In this document: positions 17,700 through 25,865 of the stretch, piece after piece | Position numbering within the stretch: position 1 is the stretch's first letter | Layout: each line of letters opens with the position of its first letter | DNA from: Diaminobutyricibacter sp049994905 | GTDB lineage: Bacteria; Actinomycetota; Actinomycetes; Actinomycetales; Microbacteriaceae | Length of the DNA stretch: 64,000 bases | NCBI RefSeq assembly: GCF_049994905.1 | Contig: NZ_CP188258.1 | Coordinates: 992,001 to 1,056,000, forward strand | Direction: 5' to 3' | Notes under the pieces: model-generated | The model's database searches: none | Told to the model about the DNA's origin: nothing | The model's input: only the letters and a program-made list of their open reading frames with translations | Translations under genes and position numbers: made by a program

Positions 17700-20600
17700 G
17701 TGACCCGCAGAATGCGCATCGAAGACCTGCTCGCACTCACCGTGCCGAGCCAGCCCAGCGTGTCGCCCGACGGTTCGAGCATCGCCTACGTTCTGAGCGG
17801 CAATGACGCCGCAGCGGACACGGCCGTGAGCGCCCTCTGGATCACCGACGCCGCAGGGTCTGCCCGCCAGCTGACCCACGGAACCACGGATGCCAGCCCC
17901 TCCTTCTCGCCCGACGGTTCCGTCATCGCGTTCCAGCGCGACGGCCAGCTCTGGACGCTGCCGGTCGCCGGCGGCGAGCCGAAGCAGCTGACGACCCTGC
18001 CGCTGGGTGCCGGTGCGCCGGTCTGGAGCCCGGGCGGAACGCGTATCGCGTTCGCCGCTCCCGTCGACTACGCGGCTGCGGACAGCGACGGCGACGCGGA
18101 ACGCGCACGCCGCACAGTTGCGCCGATCGTCACGGATGGTGTCGGATACCAGGTGGATGGCGCCGGCTACCTGCGCACACTGCGCTCGCAGGTGCACGTT
18201 GTCGACGTCGAGACCGGTGAGCTGCGCCAGCTCACCGACGGTGCCGAGCACGCAGGCAGCCCCGCGTGGAGCCCGGACGGCGCCACCATCGCCTTCACCG
18301 CTCACCCTGAGGGCGTCGACGAGCTCGCCATGCGTTCGTCCGTCCACTTCATCGACGCCGTCGACCCCAAGGCGCTCCCGCGCGCTGTCGCGTTCGAGGA
18401 CGGCTTCGCCGGAACCGTCACGTTCACCCCGGAAGGCAACGGACTGGTCGTCGTCGGCTGGGCCGGCGACCCGCGGGCGCATGCAGGACTCTTCGCCGTC
18501 GACCTCGCGACCGGCCAGGTGACCGAGCTCGCCGCATCCCTCGACCGCAACGTCATGCCGGGAGCGCCGGCGTACCCCGGTGCCCTGCCGCAGTTCACCG
18601 CCGAAGGCGACGTTCTCTTCGCGATCCGTGACCGCGGATGCACCCACCTGTACGTCGTGCCGTTCACCGGCGGCGAGCCGCGTCTCGTCCACGGCGGCGA
18701 GGGCCATGTGGTCAGCGGACTGTCGGTCGCCGGCTCCGCCGCCGCGATCGCGCTTGCCACGCCGACCTCGTTCGGCGAGATCGTCGCTGTCGACCTCGGC
18801 ACCGGCGCCGAGACCGTCGTCACCGCCCACGGCGACACCCTCGCAGAGGTCGAGCTGTTCGCTCGCGTGAGCCGGGAATTCGTGATCAGCGACGGTGTCA
18901 CCGTGCAGGGATGGGTCATCCGCGACCCCGAGGTGACGGGAGCGACGCCGCTTCTCATCGACGTGCACGGCGGACCGCACAACGCGTGGAACGCTGCAGC
19001 CGACGAGATGCACCTCTACCACCAGGAGCTCGCCGCCCGCGGCTGGACCGTGCTCATCGTCAACCCGCGCGGATCCGACGGCTACGGCACCGAGTTCTAC
19101 GACGCCGTCTTCGGCGCCTGGGGCGAGGCGGACCGCAACGACTTCCTCGAGCCGATCGACCAGCTCGTCGCCGAGGGTCTCGCCGACCCGAAGCGTCTGG
19201 CGATCACCGGCTACAGCTACGGCGGGTTCACCACCTGCTACCTGACGAGCCGCGACGACCGCTTCGCCGCAGCCGTCAGCGGTGGTGTCGTCGCCGACCT
19301 CGTGAGCATGGGCGGCACGAGCGACGACGCCCACTTCCTCAGCGTCGCAGAACTCGGCGCGCTGCCCTGGAAGAGCGGCGACCGTGAGCGCCTCGCCGAG
19401 CTCTCCCCGTACACGCACGTCGACAAGGTCACGACGCCGACGCTCGTTCTGCAGGGCGGCGACGACGTGCGCTGCCCGGTCGGCCAGGCCGAGCAGTGGC
19501 ACTACGCGCTGCGCGAGCAGGGCGTACCGACCCGTCTCGTGATCTACCCCGGGGCCAGCCATGTCTTCCCGCTGCTCGGCAAGCCGAGCCACCGCATCGA
19601 CTTCTGCACCCGTATCGTCGGGTGGGTGGAGCAGTACGCGGGTGACGCGGCGGGCCCCCGGCCCGAGCCCATCGACGCCGCGCACTGGCAGCGCCGCCTG
19701 ACGGCTCTCGCCAAGCGCCACAAGGTTCCCGGAGCCCAGCTCGGCATCCTGCGCCTCGGCACGGGCGGCGCCGACGAGGTCGTGACCGCCGCGACCGGAA
19801 CGCTCAACCGCAACATCTCGACCGGTGCGCCCGTAACGACCGACGCCGTGTTCCAGATCGGGTCGATCTCGAAGGTGTGGACGGCATCCGTCGTCATGCG
19901 GCTGGTGGATCAGGGCAAGATCGCCCTCGACACCAGGATCGCCGACATCCTCCCGGGCTTCCGTCTCATCAACGACGACCTGACCGACGGCGTGACCGTC
20001 TGGCACCTGCTGACCCACACCAGCGGCATCGACGGAGACGTCTTCACCGACACCGGCCGTGGCGACGACTGCATCGAGAAGTACGCGTACCAGCTCGTGG
20101 ATGCCGGCCAGAACCACCCGATCGGCGCCACCTGGTCGTACTGCAACTCGGGCTACAGCCTGCTGGGCGCCGTGATCGAGCAGGTCACCGGCCAGACCTG
20201 GGACGCAGCGATGCGCGACCTGCTGTTCTCGCCGCTCGGCCTGACCCACACGGTCACCCTGCCCGAAGACGCGATCCGCTACGCCGCCGCCGTCGGCCAC
20301 GTCGAGGTCGGCGACGACCAGATCGTCACGCCGACGTGGGGCCTGCCCCGGTCGCTCGGGCCGGCCGGCCTGATCACGGCCCGTGCCGAGGACGTGCTCG
20401 CCTTCGCACGGCTGCACCTGACCGGTGGCGTCGCAGCCGACGGCACCCGCCTCCTCACCGAGGAGAGCGTGCTCGCGATGCAGCAGCTGCACGCGGACGT
20501 GCCCGACAAGTACTCGCTCGGCGACTCGTGGGGCCTCGGCTGGATCCGCTTCGGCTGGAACGGCACCCGGCTCTACGGCCACGACGGCAACACCATCGGC

Positions 20601-21062
20601 CAGGCCGCGTTCCTGCGCATCCACGCCGAGAGCGGTGTCGCGGTCACGCTGCTCACCAACGGCGGCCACACCCGCGACCTGTACGAAGACCTCTACCGTG
20701 AGATCTTCGCCGAACTGTCCGGCATCACCATGCAGTCGTCCCTGCAGCCGCCGGCCGAGCCGGTCGACATCGACGTGACACCGTTCGTCGGCACCTACGA
20801 GCGCGCCGGCATCAAGATGGAGATCCTGGCGAACGACGAAGGTCCGCTCCTGCGCACGACGATGACCGGCCCGCTCGTCGAAATGACGCCGGAGTCGGCT
20901 GTCGACGAGTATCCGCTGGTTCCCGTCGCGGACAAGCTGTTCGCCGTGCGGGCTCCCGGCACGGAGACCTGGATCGCCGTGACCTTCTACTCGCTGCCCA
21001 CCGGCGAGGAGTACCTGCACTTCGGTGCTCGTGCGACACCGAAGACGGCGGTTCCAGCGTGA
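17700..21062 (+). CDS. Fusion of an S9 prolyl-oligopeptidase-family peptidase with an S12 serine hydrolase
   Basis: One uninterrupted 1120-residue frame, GTG start behind GTAAGGAG. Residues about 1-380 form the seven-blade propeller (repeated SPDG motifs) and 380-645 the alpha/beta-hydrolase domain of acylaminoacyl-peptidase type, with Ser506 in GYSYGG, Asp588 in LQGGDD and His621 in GASH. Residues about 655-1010 are a second enzyme of the S12 beta-lactamase/D-aminopeptidase family with Ser722-Ile-Ser-Lys725, a YCNSGYS motif and HDGNTIGQ; a small C-terminal domain follows. Both active sites look intact. No signal peptide, so cytosolic. The pairing suggests one polypeptide that trims peptides at both L- and D-residues after import; substrate is inference. 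Confidence 0.88.
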   Translation: MTRRMRIEDLLALTVPSQPSVSPDGSSIAYVLSGNDAAADTAVSALWITDAAGSARQLTHGTTDASPSFSPDGSVIAFQRDGQLWTLPVAGGEPKQLTTLPLGAGAPVWSPGGTRIAFAAPVDYAAADSDGDAERARRTVAPIVTDGVGYQVDGAGYLRTLRSQVHVVDVETGELRQLTDGAEHAGSPAWSPDGATIAFTAHPEGVDELAMRSSVHFIDAVDPKALPRAVAFEDGFAGTVTFTPEGNGLVVVGWAGDPRAHAGLFAVDLATGQVTELAASLDRNVMPGAPAYPGALPQFTAEGDVLFAIRDRGCTHLYVVPFTGGEPRLVHGGEGHVVSGLSVAGSAAAIALATPTSFGEIVAVDLGTGAETVVTAHGDTLAEVELFARVSREFVISDGVTVQGWVIRDPEVTGATPLLIDVHGGPHNAWNAAADEMHLYHQELAARGWTVLIVNPRGSDGYGTEFYDAVFGAWGEADRNDFLEPIDQLVAEGLADPKRLAITGYSYGGFTTCYLTSRDDRFAAAVSGGVVADLVSMGGTSDDAHFLSVAELGALPWKSGDRERLAELSPYTHVDKVTTPTLVLQGGDDVRCPVGQAEQWHYALREQGVPTRLVIYPGASHVFPLLGKPSHRIDFCTRIVGWVEQYAGDAAGPRPEPIDAAHWQRRLTALAKRHKVPGAQLGILRLGTGGADEVVTAATGTLNRNISTGAPVTTDAVFQIGSISKVWTASVVMRLVDQGKIALDTRIADILPGFRLINDDLTDGVTVWHLLTHTSGIDGDVFTDTGRGDDCIEKYAYQLVDAGQNHPIGATWSYCNSGYSLLGAVIEQVTGQTWDAAMRDLLFSPLGLTHTVTLPEDAIRYAAAVGHVEVGDDQIVTPTWGLPRSLGPAGLITARAEDVLAFARLHLTGGVAADGTRLLTEESVLAMQQLHADVPDKYSLGDSWGLGWIRFGWNGTRLYGHDGNTIGQAAFLRIHAESGVAVTLLTNGGHTRDLYEDLYREIFAELSGITMQSSLQPPAEPVDIDVTPFVGTYERAGIKMEILANDEGPLLRTTMTGPLVEMTPESAVDEYPLVPVADKLFAVRAPGTETWIAVTFYSLPTGEEYLHFGARATPKTAVPA

Positions 21063-22183
21063 GCCTTGTCCACACCGACGTCGCCGCTCCCGCGGTGATC
21101 GTCGACCACATCCGCCGGCTCGTCGAATGCGAGTCGCCGTCCGCGGATGCCGCGGCGGTGGCCCGCTCGGCGGAGCAGGTGGCGGCGCTTGGCGCCGAGC
21201 TGCTCGGCGTCGAGCCGGAGCGGCTCGTCGTCGACGGCACCACCCACCTGCGCTGGCGGTTCGGCGGTGCGACGCGCGTGCTGCTGCTGACGCATCACGA
21301 CACGGTGTGGCCGATCGGCTCGCTGGCGACGCATCCGTTCGCCGTGCGTGACGGTGTGCTGACCGGTCCGGGCAGCTTCGACATGAAGGTCGGGCTCGTG
21401 ATGGCGCTGCACGCGGTCGCCGCGCTGCCGGACCGCGATGGTGTGACCATCCTCGTGACCGGCGACGAGGAGGTCGGCTCGCCGACCTCGCGCGCACTCA
21501 TCGAGTCTGAAGCGGCCGGCGCCCTCGCCGTGTTCGTGACCGAGGCGTCCGGTGACGGCGGGGCGCTGAAGATCGAGCGCAAAGGCACGTCGATCTACGA
21601 GGTTCGCGTAACGGGCCGGGCGGCCCACGCGGGACTGGAGCCGGAGAAGGGCGTCAACGCGACGCTCGAACTCGCGCACCAGGCGCTCGCGGTCGCGGCT
21701 CTGGCGGATGCGGTGCTCGGCACGACCGTGACACCGACTGTCATCGGGGCGGGCACCACCACGAACACGGTGCCTGCCTCGGGATCGTTCGTCGTCGACG
21801 TGCGCGTCTGCACGATCGCCGAGCAGGACCGCGTCGACGCCGCGATGCGCGGGCTCACTGCAGTGCTCCCCGGTGCCGTGCTCTCCGTCGAGGGGGGTCC
21901 CAATCGGCCTCCGCTGGAGTCCGCCTCCTCCTCGGCGCTCTTCGACCGCGCGCAGTCCATCGCATCCCGGCTCGGCCTGGAACCGCTCGTCGGCATCGCC
22001 GTCGGGGGCGCCAGCGACGGTAACTTCACGGCCGGGCTCGGCATCCAGACCCTCGACGGCCTCGGCGCTGTCGGCGGGGGAGCGCACGCAGACGACGAGC
22101 ATGTCGTCATCGACGCGATCGCGCCGCGCACCGCGCTGCTGGGCGCACTCATCTTCGAACTGCTCGAGCAGGGGGACTCATGA
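21059..22183 (+). CDS. M20 family metallohydrolase (probable N-acyl/N-succinyl-amino acid deacylase)
   Basis: This 374-residue dizinc hydrolase has the M20 metal ligands in order: His and Asp in LTHHDTVWP, the bridging Asp in GSFDMKVG, the catalytic and ligand Glu pair in TGDEEVGS, and a C-terminal His in GGAHADDEH. M20 enzymes remove terminal residues or acyl groups (carboxypeptidase G2, ArgE, DapE, aminoacylase). The GTG start overlaps the preceding stop (GTGA). Lying directly before a GNAT transferase and an N-acylamino-acid racemase, it fits the L-specific desuccinylase step of the D-to-L conversion pathway described in Geobacillus. Confidence 0.88.
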   Translation: MSLVHTDVAAPAVIVDHIRRLVECESPSADAAAVARSAEQVAALGAELLGVEPERLVVDGTTHLRWRFGGATRVLLLTHHDTVWPIGSLATHPFAVRDGVLTGPGSFDMKVGLVMALHAVAALPDRDGVTILVTGDEEVGSPTSRALIESEAAGALAVFVTEASGDGGALKIERKGTSIYEVRVTGRAAHAGLEPEKGVNATLELAHQALAVAALADAVLGTTVTPTVIGAGTTTNTVPASGSFVVDVRVCTIAEQDRVDAAMRGLTAVLPGAVLSVEGGPNRPPLESASSSALFDRAQSIASRLGLEPLVGIAVGGASDGNFTAGLGIQTLDGLGAVGGGAHADDEHVVIDAIAPRTALLGALIFELLEQGDS

Positions 22184-22983
22184 CCGGAATAGACCTGAAG
22201 CCGGCCGACGAGGCGGTCTCCGCCGCCGAGGCGGCGGCCGACGCAGCAGGCGTCACCGTACGTGAGCTCGCCGGCATCGAGGAGCTGAACGCGACCGTCC
22301 ACCTGCTCTCCGACATCTGGGGCCGCACAGGAAACCCGCCCGTGACCCCGGAGCTGCTCCGGGCCTTCAGCAAGGCGGGGAACTACATCGGCGGCGCCTT
22401 CGACGGCGAGGAACTCGTCGGGGCGACGATCGCTTTCCACTCGACGCCGGAACAGCACTCGCTGCACAGCCACATCGCCGGTGTCTCCCATGACCTCATC
22501 GGTCGCTCGGTCGGCTTCGCCATGAAGCTCCACCAGCGTGCCTGGGCCCTCGACCGCGGTATCGGCATCATCGAGTGGACCTTCGACCCGCTCGTCGCCC
22601 GCAACGCCTACTTCAACATCGTGAAGCTCGGAGCGGCCCCGGTCGAGTACCTGCCCAACTTCTACGGTGTGATGAGCGACGTCATCAACGGCGATGACGA
22701 GACCGACCGCCTGCTCGTGCGCTGGAGCCTCAAGGATCCCGTCGTCGTCGCGGCCGCCGCGACCGGCAGGGTGCCGGCTCCCGCGCTTGTCGACCACGTC
22801 ACCGTCGCGGTTCCCGCCGACATCGAAGCGATGCGCCTCGAAGAGCCCGAACTCGCGGGCGAATGGCGGGTGCGGGTACGCGAGAGGCTCACCGAACTGC
22901 TCGGAGCCGGGGGCCGCATCGTCGGCTTCGACCGGGTGCAGGGCTACGTTCTCGAGACAGGCAGTGCGGAGGCCACGCGATGA
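22180..22983 (+). CDS. GNAT-superfamily acyltransferase, COG3375 type (probable D-amino acid N-succinyltransferase)
   Basis: A 267-residue protein resembling the COG3375 predicted GNAT group: an ELNATVHLLSDIWGRTGNPPV segment near residue 30, YIGGAFDGEELVGATIAF as the central strands, and WTFDPLVARNAYFNIVKLGA. Members of this group sit beside N-succinylamino-acid racemase in Geobacillus, where the partner transfers succinyl from succinyl-CoA to D-amino acids. It overlaps the M20 gene by four bases and the racemase gene by four bases. The succinyl donor and D-specificity are inferred from the neighbourhood. Confidence 0.78.
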   Translation: MTGIDLKPADEAVSAAEAAADAAGVTVRELAGIEELNATVHLLSDIWGRTGNPPVTPELLRAFSKAGNYIGGAFDGEELVGATIAFHSTPEQHSLHSHIAGVSHDLIGRSVGFAMKLHQRAWALDRGIGIIEWTFDPLVARNAYFNIVKLGAAPVEYLPNFYGVMSDVINGDDETDRLLVRWSLKDPVVVAAAATGRVPAPALVDHVTVAVPADIEAMRLEEPELAGEWRVRVRERLTELLGAGGRIVGFDRVQGYVLETGSAEATR

Positions 22984-24086
22984 AACTCGAAGGATTCGAA
23001 CTGCGTCGGGTCGCGATGCCGCTGGTGTCGCCGTTCCGCACATCCTTCAGCACGCAGACCGAGCGCGACATCCTCCTCGTCCGCGCCGTCACCGACGAGG
23101 GGGAGGGCTGGGGCGAATGCGTCACGCTGCCCGACCCGCTCTATTCGCCGGAGTATGCTGACGGCGCGGTCGACGTCATGAAGCGGTTCTTCATCCCTGC
23201 GCTCGCGGCGGCCGGAGTGTCCGATGCCCCCGGCGTCGGCCACGCCCTCTATCCGTACAAAGGCCACCGCATGGCCAAGGCCGCGCTGGAGATGGCCGTG
23301 CTCGACGCCGAACTGCGCGCGGAAGGCCGCTCCTTCGCGCGCGAGCTCGGCTCCGTGCACTCGTCGGTGCCGTGCGGGGTCTCGGTCGGCATCATGAACT
23401 CGATTCCCGAGCTGCTGGATGCGGTCGGCGGCTACCTCGACGCCGGATACGTGCGCATCAAGCTCAAGATCGAGCCCGGCTGGGACATCGAGGCCGTGCG
23501 GGCCGTGCGTGAGAAATTCGGCGACGACGTTCTGCTGCAGGTGGATGCGAACACCGCCTATACCCTGCGCGACGCCCGTCACCTGGCCCGCCTCGACGAC
23601 TTCGACCTGCTGCTCATCGAGCAGCCCCTCGAAGAGGAGGACATCCTCGGCCACGCGGAGCTCGCGAAGATCGTGAAGACGCCCATCTGCCTCGACGAGT
23701 CGATCACGTCGGCGCAGACTGCCGCGGCCGCGATCAGGCTCGGCGCGACGCAGGTGATCAACATCAAGCCGGGCCGTGTTGGCGGCTATCTCGAAGCACG
23801 ACGCATCCACGACATCGCGGCGGCGAACGGCATCGCCGTCTGGTGCGGTGGGATGCTCGAATCCGGCATCGGGCGCGCGGCGAACGTCGCACTCGCGTCG
23901 CTTCCGGGCTTCACGCTGCCCGGCGACGTCTCGGCAAGCGACCGTTTCTACCGCACCGACATCACGGCACCGTTCGTCATGAAGGACGGCCACCTCGACG
24001 TACCGGCCGGGCCCGGTCTCGGCGTCTCGCCGATCCAGGAGGTTCTCGACGAGCTCACAACCTCTGTCGAGTGGGTCCACATCTGA
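22980..24086 (+). CDS. N-succinyl/N-acylamino acid racemase (o-succinylbenzoate synthase family, enolase superfamily)
   Basis: The ATG at 22980 overlaps the GNAT stop. The 368-residue product keeps all catalytic residues of the group: Lys161 and Lys163 in RIKLKIEPG, metal ligands Asp189 (VDAN), Glu214 (IEQP) and Asp239 (LDES), and Lys263 (NIKPG). This numbering coincides with that of the Amycolatopsis N-acylamino-acid racemase as I remember it. The enzyme epimerises N-acylamino acids through the two-lysine mechanism. Menaquinone OSBS activity is possible in this family, but there are no menaquinone genes nearby and the M20-GNAT-racemase trio argues for amino-acid inversion. Confidence 0.88.
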   Translation: MKLEGFELRRVAMPLVSPFRTSFSTQTERDILLVRAVTDEGEGWGECVTLPDPLYSPEYADGAVDVMKRFFIPALAAAGVSDAPGVGHALYPYKGHRMAKAALEMAVLDAELRAEGRSFARELGSVHSSVPCGVSVGIMNSIPELLDAVGGYLDAGYVRIKLKIEPGWDIEAVRAVREKFGDDVLLQVDANTAYTLRDARHLARLDDFDLLLIEQPLEEEDILGHAELAKIVKTPICLDESITSAQTAAAAIRLGATQVINIKPGRVGGYLEARRIHDIAAANGIAVWCGGMLESGIGRAANVALASLPGFTLPGDVSASDRFYRTDITAPFVMKDGHLDVPAGPGLGVSPIQEVLDELTTSVEWVHI

Positions 24087-24093
24087 GGAAGTT

Positions 24094-25746
24094 ATGCTCC
24101 CGCACATGAACCTGCGCCCCCGATCGAGCCTGGGGCGCATCCTGGACGACCTCGGCGTGACGCTGCTCGAACTCGTGCACGGTGACGTCGAGGTGACGCA
24201 CGACATCGGCGGCGTCGTCATCCACGACCCCGTCGAGGAGCCCGTTTATCCTGAGCGGGCCCTCGTGCTCGGCGTCGGGATCGCCGATCCGGTCGAACTT
24301 GCGGCACTGGTGACCCAACTCGGCAAGCGCGGCGTCGTGGCACTCATCGTCCGCGCACCGGTCGAACTGACCGACGGCGTGCGCGAAGCGGTCGACAGCT
24401 CGGGCGTCGCCGTCATGGGGCTCGCCCGCGGGGCGACCTGGACGCAACTGGCGGCCCTCCTGCGCTCGCTGCTTGCCGAAGGCGACATCGGCGACGCTGA
24501 ACACGAATCGCTCGGCGGACTGCCCTCCGGCGACCTCTTCGCCGTCTCCAACGCGATCGCCGCACTGCTCGACGCGCCCGTGACGATCGAGGACCGCTCG
24601 TCGCGCGTCCTCGCCTTCTCCGGGCGACAGGAAGAAGCTGATGCGTCGCGGGCAGAGACGATCATCGGACGCCAGGTTCCCGAGCGGTACTCACGGGTGC
24701 TCACCGAGCGTGGCGTGTTCCGCGACCTGTACCGTCACGACAAACCTGTGATCGTCGACCCCATCCAGATCGGCTACGAGGGCCTGACCACGCAGCGCAT
24801 CGCCCTCGCGGTGCGGGCTGGCGACGAGGTGCTCGGGTCGGTCTGGGCGGCAATGGACGGCCCCCTGACCGACGAACGCACGGCCGCTCTCCAGGATGCG
24901 GCCAAACTCGTCGCCTTGCACCTGCTGCGGGTTCGTGCCGGTGCCGACGTGCAGCGCAGGCTCAGTACAGAACTGGTCGGGACCGCCCTCGAGGGCGGCG
25001 CGGGAGCCCGGGATGCCCTCGAGCGGCTCGGCCTCGGCGGCCAGAGGGTCGGCGTCATCGGCGCGGCACTGTTGCTCGACGCCCAGCGCGAGCGGTCGGT
25101 ACGTGGCGACCAACTCCTCCTCGGAGAGCGTCAGCGGTTCGCCGACGCTCTCGCCGTGCATCTCTCGGCCGTGCGCCCCGGCGCCGCGGTGGCCCTGGTC
25201 GGCGATGTGGCGTACGGCATCTTCGCGGCCCCCGGCGAGGGTGACGCGGCAGAGGACCGTGCGGCGCACATCGCCGAAGACTTTCTCGACCGTGTCGGCT
25301 CGCGGATGCCCGCCATCCTGGCGATCGGACCCGCGGCCGTCGGGGTCACCAGCATCGCGCACTCCCGCGCGACCGTCGACCGCGTCCTGCGCGTGCTCCG
25401 CGACGGCCAGGTTACCGGCCGTGTCGCACGCCTGGTCGACGTGCAGACGGAATCACTGATCCTCGAGCTGCGCGACGTCGTCGCCGCGCGCGGGGATGAG
25501 CCCGGTGGGCCCATCGGCCGCCTGATCGAATACGACGAGCGCACCGACTCCAGCCTGGTGCGCACACTGCGGGCGTGGCTCGACTGCTTCGGCGATGTCG
25601 GGGCGGCGTCGGCGTCCCTGTACGTGCATCCGAACACCTTCCGCTACCGGCTGCGCCGGATCACCGAGGTGAGCGGCCTCGAACTCGCGGACCCCGAGGC
25701 GCGCTTCGCCGCCATGCTGCAGCTGCGCATTCTCGCGACCCGCTGA
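24094..25746 (+). CDS. PucR/CdaR-type transcriptional regulator
   Basis: A 550-residue regulator seven bases after the racemase stop, with GAGGAAG before the ATG at 24094 (a second ATG lies at 24106). The N-terminus (to about 135) is a PucR-like sensor, the middle is GAF/GGDEF-like, and the C-terminus is a PucR helix-turn-helix with DVGAASASLYVHPNTFRYRLRR. It probably regulates the peptide and D-amino acid genes before it. The same locus also has a divergent XRE regulator at its head, so two layers of control are likely. The ligand is unknown. Confidence 0.82.
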   Translation: MLPHMNLRPRSSLGRILDDLGVTLLELVHGDVEVTHDIGGVVIHDPVEEPVYPERALVLGVGIADPVELAALVTQLGKRGVVALIVRAPVELTDGVREAVDSSGVAVMGLARGATWTQLAALLRSLLAEGDIGDAEHESLGGLPSGDLFAVSNAIAALLDAPVTIEDRSSRVLAFSGRQEEADASRAETIIGRQVPERYSRVLTERGVFRDLYRHDKPVIVDPIQIGYEGLTTQRIALAVRAGDEVLGSVWAAMDGPLTDERTAALQDAAKLVALHLLRVRAGADVQRRLSTELVGTALEGGAGARDALERLGLGGQRVGVIGAALLLDAQRERSVRGDQLLLGERQRFADALAVHLSAVRPGAAVALVGDVAYGIFAAPGEGDAAEDRAAHIAEDFLDRVGSRMPAILAIGPAAVGVTSIAHSRATVDRVLRVLRDGQVTGRVARLVDVQTESLILELRDVVAARGDEPGGPIGRLIEYDERTDSSLVRTLRAWLDCFGDVGAASASLYVHPNTFRYRLRRITEVSGLELADPEARFAAMLQLRILATR

Positions 25747-25865
25747 CCCCGGCGCCGTCCCTTTTGGGGACTTGACTTGCCGTTCTCCTCGGGCGCTGCA
25801 TGGGAACAACGAATAACGTGTGCAGACAGCGGTTGTGAGCCGCACACGGGGGAGCAGGACCTGTG

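Noticed and set aside
16743..21497. A 1584-residue open frame on the minus strand across the peptidase fusion
   Set aside because: It is the antisense shadow of the dppD/dppF/S9-S12 genes, produced by the high third-position GC. It has no ribosome site, no known domain and an Arg/Asp-rich composition.
22980..24086. Menaquinone gene menC
   Set aside because: The enolase-superfamily residues fit both OSBS and racemase, but M20 and GNAT partners and absence of other men genes favour the racemase.
25747..25865. Promoter at TTGACT (25772-25777) for the CWB2 protein
   Set aside because: No -10 lies at a suitable distance; GTCCC-TTTTG-GGGAC there is a weak hairpin only.
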